Of a stretch of 16,302 nucleotides of DNA, positions 12,937 through 16,302 are shown one piece after another; within the stretch, counting starts at the first letter, position 1; every line of letters starts with the position of its first letter. The notes under the pieces were generated by a model. The model was not told where the DNA came from and ran no database searches. It saw only the letters and a program-made list of their open reading frames with translations. This DNA comes from an uncultured Oscillospiraceae bacterium. Its GTDB lineage: Bacteria; Bacillota; Clostridia; Oscillospirales; Oscillospiraceae. The stretch spans positions 1 through 16,302 of the forward strand of contig CAKTRJ010000043.1 in the NCBI GenBank assembly GCA_934597345.1, in the 5' to 3' direction. Both the position numbers and the translations under genes were made by a program.

Positions 12937-14481
12937 ATGACAACTGCGCAAATCTGTATCATTATTGCCATCGCGGTGTATCTGATCGCCATGGTGTTCG
13001 TAGGCGTGGCCTACTCCCGTGCCAGCAAGGGCGGCGCGGACAACTTCTATCTGGGCGGCCGCCAGTTGGGCCCCGTGGTCACGGCCATGAGTGCCGAGGC
13101 CAGCGACATGAGCTCCTGGCTGCTGATGGGACTGCCCGGCGTGGCGTACTTTACCGGTATCGCCGACGCGGCGTGGACCGCCATCGGTCTGGCGCTGGGT
13201 ACTTACCTGAACTTCCTGCTGGTGGCCAAGCGCCTGCGTATCTACTCCGCCGAGATCAATGCCATTACCGTGCCGGAGTTCTTCTCCAAGCGCTTCAAGG
13301 ACGATAAGAAGGTGCTGCTGGGCATCTCCGCCCTGATCATCCTGATCTTCTTCATCCCCTATACCGCCTCCGGCTTTGCCGCCATCGGCAAGCTGTTCAA
13401 CAGCCTGTTCGGCTTCGACTACATGGTCTCCATGCTGATCGGCGCGGCGGTGGTCATCCTCTATACCATCATGGGCGGCTTCCTGGCCGTGTCCACCACC
13501 GACCTGATCCAGAGCATCGTCATGACCATCGCGCTGATCGTGGTGCTGGGCTTCGGCATCGAGGTGGCAGGCGGCTGGACCGCCGTTACCGACAACGCCC
13601 GCTCCATCCCCGGCTACCTGAGTCTGGTGCAGATGACCGATATCTCCACCGGCGAGGTGCAGGATTACGGCTTCATCAAGTCCCTGTCCATGCTGGCCTG
13701 GGGCCTGGGCTACTTCGGCATGCCCCACATCCTGCTGCGCTTCATGGGCATCAGCGACGCCAACAAGATCAAGATCTCCCGCCGCATCGGCAGCATCTGG
13801 GTGGTCATTTCCATGACCGTGGCCGTCACCATCGGCATCGTGGGTCTGGCCATGTCCCGTGTGGGCGAAATCGAGACCTTCGGATCCTCCAGCGCCGCCG
13901 AGGCCGTCATCGTCAAGATCGCCGACCTGCTGAGCACCCACGGCGTGCTGGCCGCGCTGGCCGCCGGTCTGATCATCGCCGGTATTCTGGCCTCCACCAT
14001 GTCCACGGCGGACAGCCAGCTGCTGGCCGCGTCCTCCAGCGTGTCTGAGGATCTGGTGAAGCAGGTGCTGGGCGTGAAGATGTCCGCCAAGACCACCATG
14101 TGGGTGGCCCGCATCACCGTGATCGTCATTTCTGTTATCGCCGTGTTCCTGGCCCGCGATCCCAACAGCTCTGTGTTCACCATCGTGTCCTTCGCCTGGG
14201 CGGGCTTCGGCGCTACCTTCGCTCCCGCCATGCTGACGGCGCTGTTCTGGAAGCGCACCACCAAGTGGGGCATTCTGGCCGGTATGATCTCCGGCGGCGC
14301 TATGGTGTTCATCTGGAAGTATCTGGTGAAGCCCATGGGCGGCGCGTGGGGCATCTATGAGCTGCTGCCCGCCTTCATCGTGGCGCTGGTGCTTATCGTG
14401 GTGGTGTCCCTGCTGACCAAGGCTCCCGACGCCGATACCGTGGCCACCTTCGACAAGGTCAAGGCCGACTGCAAGAAGTAA
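12937..14481 (+). CDS. putP: Sodium/proline symporter PutP
   Basis: 514 residues, normal for PutP (SSS family), with about 13 membrane helices and AGAGAGG at 12921-12927 before the ATG. It takes up proline driven by sodium across the cytoplasmic membrane. The sodium- and proline-binding helix 2 reads MSAEASDMSSWLLMGLPGVAYFTGI, with Asp57 and Ser59 matching the essential Asp55 and Ser57 of E. coli PutP. AIGLALGTYLNFLLVAKRLR and the helix 9 segment ILASTMSTADSQLLAASSSVSEDL also follow the family closely. Codons are strongly biased to GCC, ATC, CTG and ACC, suggesting high expression. It has its own promoter and terminator. In anaerobic clostridia proline is used in Stickland fermentation and osmoprotection; which applies here is not shown. 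Confidence 0.93.
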   Translation: MTTAQICIIIAIAVYLIAMVFVGVAYSRASKGGADNFYLGGRQLGPVVTAMSAEASDMSSWLLMGLPGVAYFTGIADAAWTAIGLALGTYLNFLLVAKRLRIYSAEINAITVPEFFSKRFKDDKKVLLGISALIILIFFIPYTASGFAAIGKLFNSLFGFDYMVSMLIGAAVVILYTIMGGFLAVSTTDLIQSIVMTIALIVVLGFGIEVAGGWTAVTDNARSIPGYLSLVQMTDISTGEVQDYGFIKSLSMLAWGLGYFGMPHILLRFMGISDANKIKISRRIGSIWVVISMTVAVTIGIVGLAMSRVGEIETFGSSSAAEAVIVKIADLLSTHGVLAALAAGLIIAGILASTMSTADSQLLAASSSVSEDLVKQVLGVKMSAKTTMWVARITVIVISVIAVFLARDPNSSVFTIVSFAWAGFGATFAPAMLTALFWKRTTKWGILAGMISGGAMVFIWKYLVKPMGGAWGIYELLPAFIVALVLIVVVSLLTKAPDADTVATFDKVKADCKK

Positions 14482-14493
14482 GTAAACCACATC

Positions 14494-14522
14494 AAAAGAG
14501 CCGCCTGCGGGCGGCTCTTTTT
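14494..14522 (+). terminator. Intrinsic terminator after putP
   Basis: AAAAGAGCCGCC (14494-14505) and GGCGGCTCTTTTT (from 14510) form a long stem with a TGCG loop followed by T residues. It directly abuts the next -35. Confidence 0.92.
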
Positions 14523-14523
14523 C

Positions 14524-14552
14524 TTGACAAAACGCGGCATTTCCGCCACAAT
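14524..14552 (+). promoter_or_regulatory. Promoter of the NimA-like gene
   Basis: A perfect -35 TTGACA (14524-14529) and a weaker -10 CACAAT (14547-14552), 17-bp spacer, 35 nt before the ATG. Confidence 0.65.
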
Positions 14553-14587
14553 AGAGGTAACAATATGTCATACAGGAGGAATTTGCC

Positions 14588-15082
14588 ATGCGCAGAAAAG
14601 AATGTGAACGGGACGAAGTCTTCGCCTGGGAGGTGCTGAAGAATTCCATCTATTCCACCGTGTCCATGGTGCGCCCGGACGGCACGCCCTACGCCACGCC
14701 GGTAAATATCGTGGGCGATGAGGTGTATAAGACGCTGTACTTCCACTGTGCCGGAAAGGGTGAGCGCTGGGAGATCCTGAAGGACGGCGCGCCGGTGTGC
14801 GTCACGGCGGTGTCCACCGCCACGCTGATCCCCAACGGCTTCACCACCGCCTACCGCAGCGCCATGTTCACGGGCCGCGCCGAAGTGGTGACCGACGAGG
14901 GGGAGAAGATCAAGGCCATGCTGCTGCTGTGTACCGCCTTTGACCCCAAGGCCATGGGCCGGTTCGAGCAGGCCATGGCCCACTGCCCCGCCAAGGTCAT
15001 CAAGATCGTGCCGGAGGTCATCACCGGCAAGGAACACGAGATGCGTCAGGCTCCCAAGGCCCACGGCTGCAAGGGAGAATAA
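14588..15082 (+). CDS. Pyridoxamine 5'-phosphate oxidase-like flavin-binding protein (NimA-related)
   Basis: 164 residues with a consensus AGGAGG 8 nt before the ATG. The opening MRRKECERDE and the strand pattern STVSMVRPDGTPYATPVNIVGDE, TLYFHCAGKGERWEIL, PVCVTAV and TTAYRSAMFTGRAEVVTDEGEK fit the split-barrel FMN-binding family that includes NimA nitroimidazole reductases. The N-terminal MRRKD-like start and FHCA-x-x-G-x-x-x-x-x-L are especially typical of that group. The C-terminus (KAHGCKGE) is short and charged. Members bind FMN or heme and reduce various small molecules; most clostridial copies have no proven drug resistance function. It is transcribed alone between two terminators. Confidence 0.85.
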   Translation: MRRKECERDEVFAWEVLKNSIYSTVSMVRPDGTPYATPVNIVGDEVYKTLYFHCAGKGERWEILKDGAPVCVTAVSTATLIPNGFTTAYRSAMFTGRAEVVTDEGEKIKAMLLLCTAFDPKAMGRFEQAMAHCPAKVIKIVPEVITGKEHEMRQAPKAHGCKGE

Positions 15083-15094
15083 CGGAGAGAAAGA

Positions 15095-15121
15095 GGAGCG
15101 GCACGGGAGTGCCGCTCCTTT
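15095..15121. terminator. Stem-loop terminator between convergent genes
   Basis: GGAGCGGCAC (15095-15104) pairs perfectly with GTGCCGCTCC (15109-15118) around GGGA. T-rich sequence follows on both strands, though the plus-strand run is only three T. Confidence 0.8.
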
Positions 15122-15138
15122 CGGTAATGCTGGCGAGG

Positions 15139-16251
15139 TCAGCCTTTTGTGCGCAGCAGCACTTTGGCGAAGCCGTCGGCAAAGATGCGGGCGCTGTTGA
15201 GAGCCTCGTCCAGCGAGTTGCCCGCCGCGCCCACCTCCACCAGCATGGAGCCGAGGGACTTGTGCTGGTTATAGTTGGAGTTCCGCAGGGTGATGGGCCG
15301 CATCACCGTGGGATAGTCCGCCGTGATGGCCTCGGACACCGCCACCGCCAGCTTCAGATTTTCCTGCCAGCCGTCGTGATTGCTGCCCATGATGAAGCTC
15401 AGCTGGGCGGCGTTGGGATCCTCCAGCGAGATCAGCTTATACTGCCGGTGCTGGGCGTCCTCCACCGCGTCCCGGTGAATGTCCAGAATGAAGGAGATGG
15501 AGGGGTATTTCTCCAGATATGCCTCGATGCCCTCCACCGACCGGCCGTAGGCTCCCTCATACAGTGGATCGTCGTACAGCGTCCGATCATGGAGCACGGA
15601 GATGCCGTAGCCCGACAGCACCGACGCGATCTCGTCCCCCACCCGCACCACGTTCTTGTTGGTGTCGCTGGTGCGGCAGGTGCCTGTGGAGACATAGTCC
15701 AGCCCAGCGGGCATGGTATAGGCCTCGCTGCCGTGGGTGTGGAGGATCAGCACCTGGGGCGATTCGTCCGTCAGGTGGGCGGCGAAGCCCTCCTTCGCCA
15801 GCGCGGCGGCGTCCAGCGTCTTATTGGAGCCGTTTTTGATGCACACGCCCCGCACCACGGTATAGCCCGCCTTGTTGGTGATGTTCACCGTCTGGGAGGG
15901 CACGCCGTTGTCCTGAAAGGCCAGGGCTGCCCGCGGCGTCACCGGCAAGGGCGCGCTGACGGCGGGCGTGTCCGTTTCCGTGGGTTCTGATGGCTGCGGC
16001 GTTTCCGGCTCCGCCTGCGGAGCAGCGGAGACCTCCGCGCGGGCCGCCAGCAGGGTGGGGGATTGGTACAGCGCCAGCATGGCGGGCAGCGACAGCCCGT
16101 CCACCGGCAGCCAGTCGCCCAGCGACCATTGCAGCAGCCATTTGGCGGCGCTGCCGCCCCGCGTCTCGCTGCCGTCCGATGCGGCGGCCACCGTTACCAG
16201 CGTCAGCGCCGCCAGCACCAGCGCCATCCCTCGCCTGAGCCATTGCTTCAT
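15139..16251 (-). CDS. spoIIP: Stage II sporulation protein P (SpoIIP), cell wall amidase/endopeptidase
   Basis: 370 residues. The start at 16251 has GAGGTGA at a good distance. A basic N-terminus with one hydrophobic segment (about 9-24) is a membrane anchor or signal sequence. A variable Pro/Glu/Thr-rich linker (about 74-105) follows, then the SpoIIP domain from about residue 120. Its hallmark motifs are present: LILHTHGSEAY (168-178), FILDIHRDAV (254-263), IMGSNHDGWQENL (287-299), NYNQHKSLGSMLVEVG (326-341) and NSLDEA. SpoIIP acts with SpoIID and SpoIIM (not in the window) in degrading peptidoglycan during engulfment of the forespore. It points to a spore-forming lineage. A sigma-E-like promoter lies just upstream. 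Length and motifs look intact. Confidence 0.95.
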   Translation of the reverse strand: MKQWLRRGMALVLAALTLVTVAAASDGSETRGGSAAKWLLQWSLGDWLPVDGLSLPAMLALYQSPTLLAARAEVSAAPQAEPETPQPSEPTETDTPAVSAPLPVTPRAALAFQDNGVPSQTVNITNKAGYTVVRGVCIKNGSNKTLDAAALAKEGFAAHLTDESPQVLILHTHGSEAYTMPAGLDYVSTGTCRTSDTNKNVVRVGDEIASVLSGYGISVLHDRTLYDDPLYEGAYGRSVEGIEAYLEKYPSISFILDIHRDAVEDAQHRQYKLISLEDPNAAQLSFIMGSNHDGWQENLKLAVAVSEAITADYPTVMRPITLRNSNYNQHKSLGSMLVEVGAAGNSLDEALNSARIFADGFAKVLLRTKG

Positions 16252-16270
16252 TGCTCCATCACCTCGGACA

Positions 16271-16301
16271 AGTATATGCGGGGGAGAGGGAGGGTTATGA
16301 C
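16271..16301 (-). promoter_or_regulatory. Sigma-E-like promoter of spoIIP
   Basis: On the minus strand CATATACT (16271-16278) matches 7 of 8 bases of the sigma-E -10 consensus CATACAMT. TCATAAC (16294-16300) is a partial -35 match (KMATATT), spaced 15 bp away, about 20 nt before the start codon. SpoIIP genes are known members of the mother-cell sigma-E regulon. Confidence 0.6.
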
Positions 16302-16302
16302 A

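Noticed and set aside
12892..14649. Very long minus-strand open frame opposite putP, rich in Gly, His and Asp
   Set aside because: It is a mirror of the biased codons of putP, has no ribosome binding site or family resemblance, and crosses the putP promoter and terminator.

Overview
The window looks like the chromosome of a GC-rich, endospore-forming, anaerobic Firmicute, most likely a gut Oscillospirales/Clostridia member. The reasons are strong AGGAGG-type ribosome binding sites, sigma-A promoters with 16-17 bp spacers, a T-box riboswitch, a SpoIIP gene with a sigma-E-like promoter, QueH instead of QueG for queuosine, and short palindromic intergenic repeats. There is no rRNA, tRNA, CRISPR array, transposase, integrase or phage gene. 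Most of the window is ordinary chromosomal content in short operons, and I see no obvious large new system. The points worth a second look are regulatory or are gene pairings.

Layout. (1) 1-625, minus strand: the 5' end of a CatA-like acetyltransferase, preceded by a palindromic repeat and a complete T-box leader with its terminator and promoter. (2) 660-2735, plus: a DUF1275 membrane protein and an M18 aminopeptidase, closed by a terminator. (3) 2731-4786, plus: a run of hairpins, then a promoter with a dyad and the overlapping cassette PadR regulator / HAAS-domain (DUF1700) membrane protein / DUF4097 surface protein, closed by a 17-bp-stem terminator shared with the next operon. (4) 7952-4796, minus: the operon tmk - mltG - U32 peptidase-like tRNA hydroxylase. 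(5) 7973-9846, plus: an upstream 21-bp-period tandem repeat, a strong promoter, an FrhB/FdhB-like iron-sulfur protein and queH, overlapping by 16 nt. (6) 9855-10499: intergenic repeats and a minus-strand DUF6512-like membrane protein. (7) 10567-12751, plus: a MOP-superfamily polysaccharide/lipid flippase overlapping a TetR regulator. (8) 12835-15121, plus: a long palindrome, the Na+/proline symporter putP, and a NimA-like flavin-binding protein with its own promoter. (9) 16301-15139, minus: spoIIP.

How the genes may work together. The PadR/HAAS/DUF4097 cassette is a self-contained envelope unit, probably autoregulated. tmk-mltG-U32 resembles the conserved mltG/trhP neighbourhood of Firmicutes (B. 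subtilis yrrL-yrrM-yrrN-yrrO). The U32 protein (wobble 5-hydroxyuridine) and QueH (wobble queuosine) both act at tRNA position 34 and lie either side of one divergent promoter region. The FrhB-like protein is translationally coupled to queH and could supply its electrons; this is inference.
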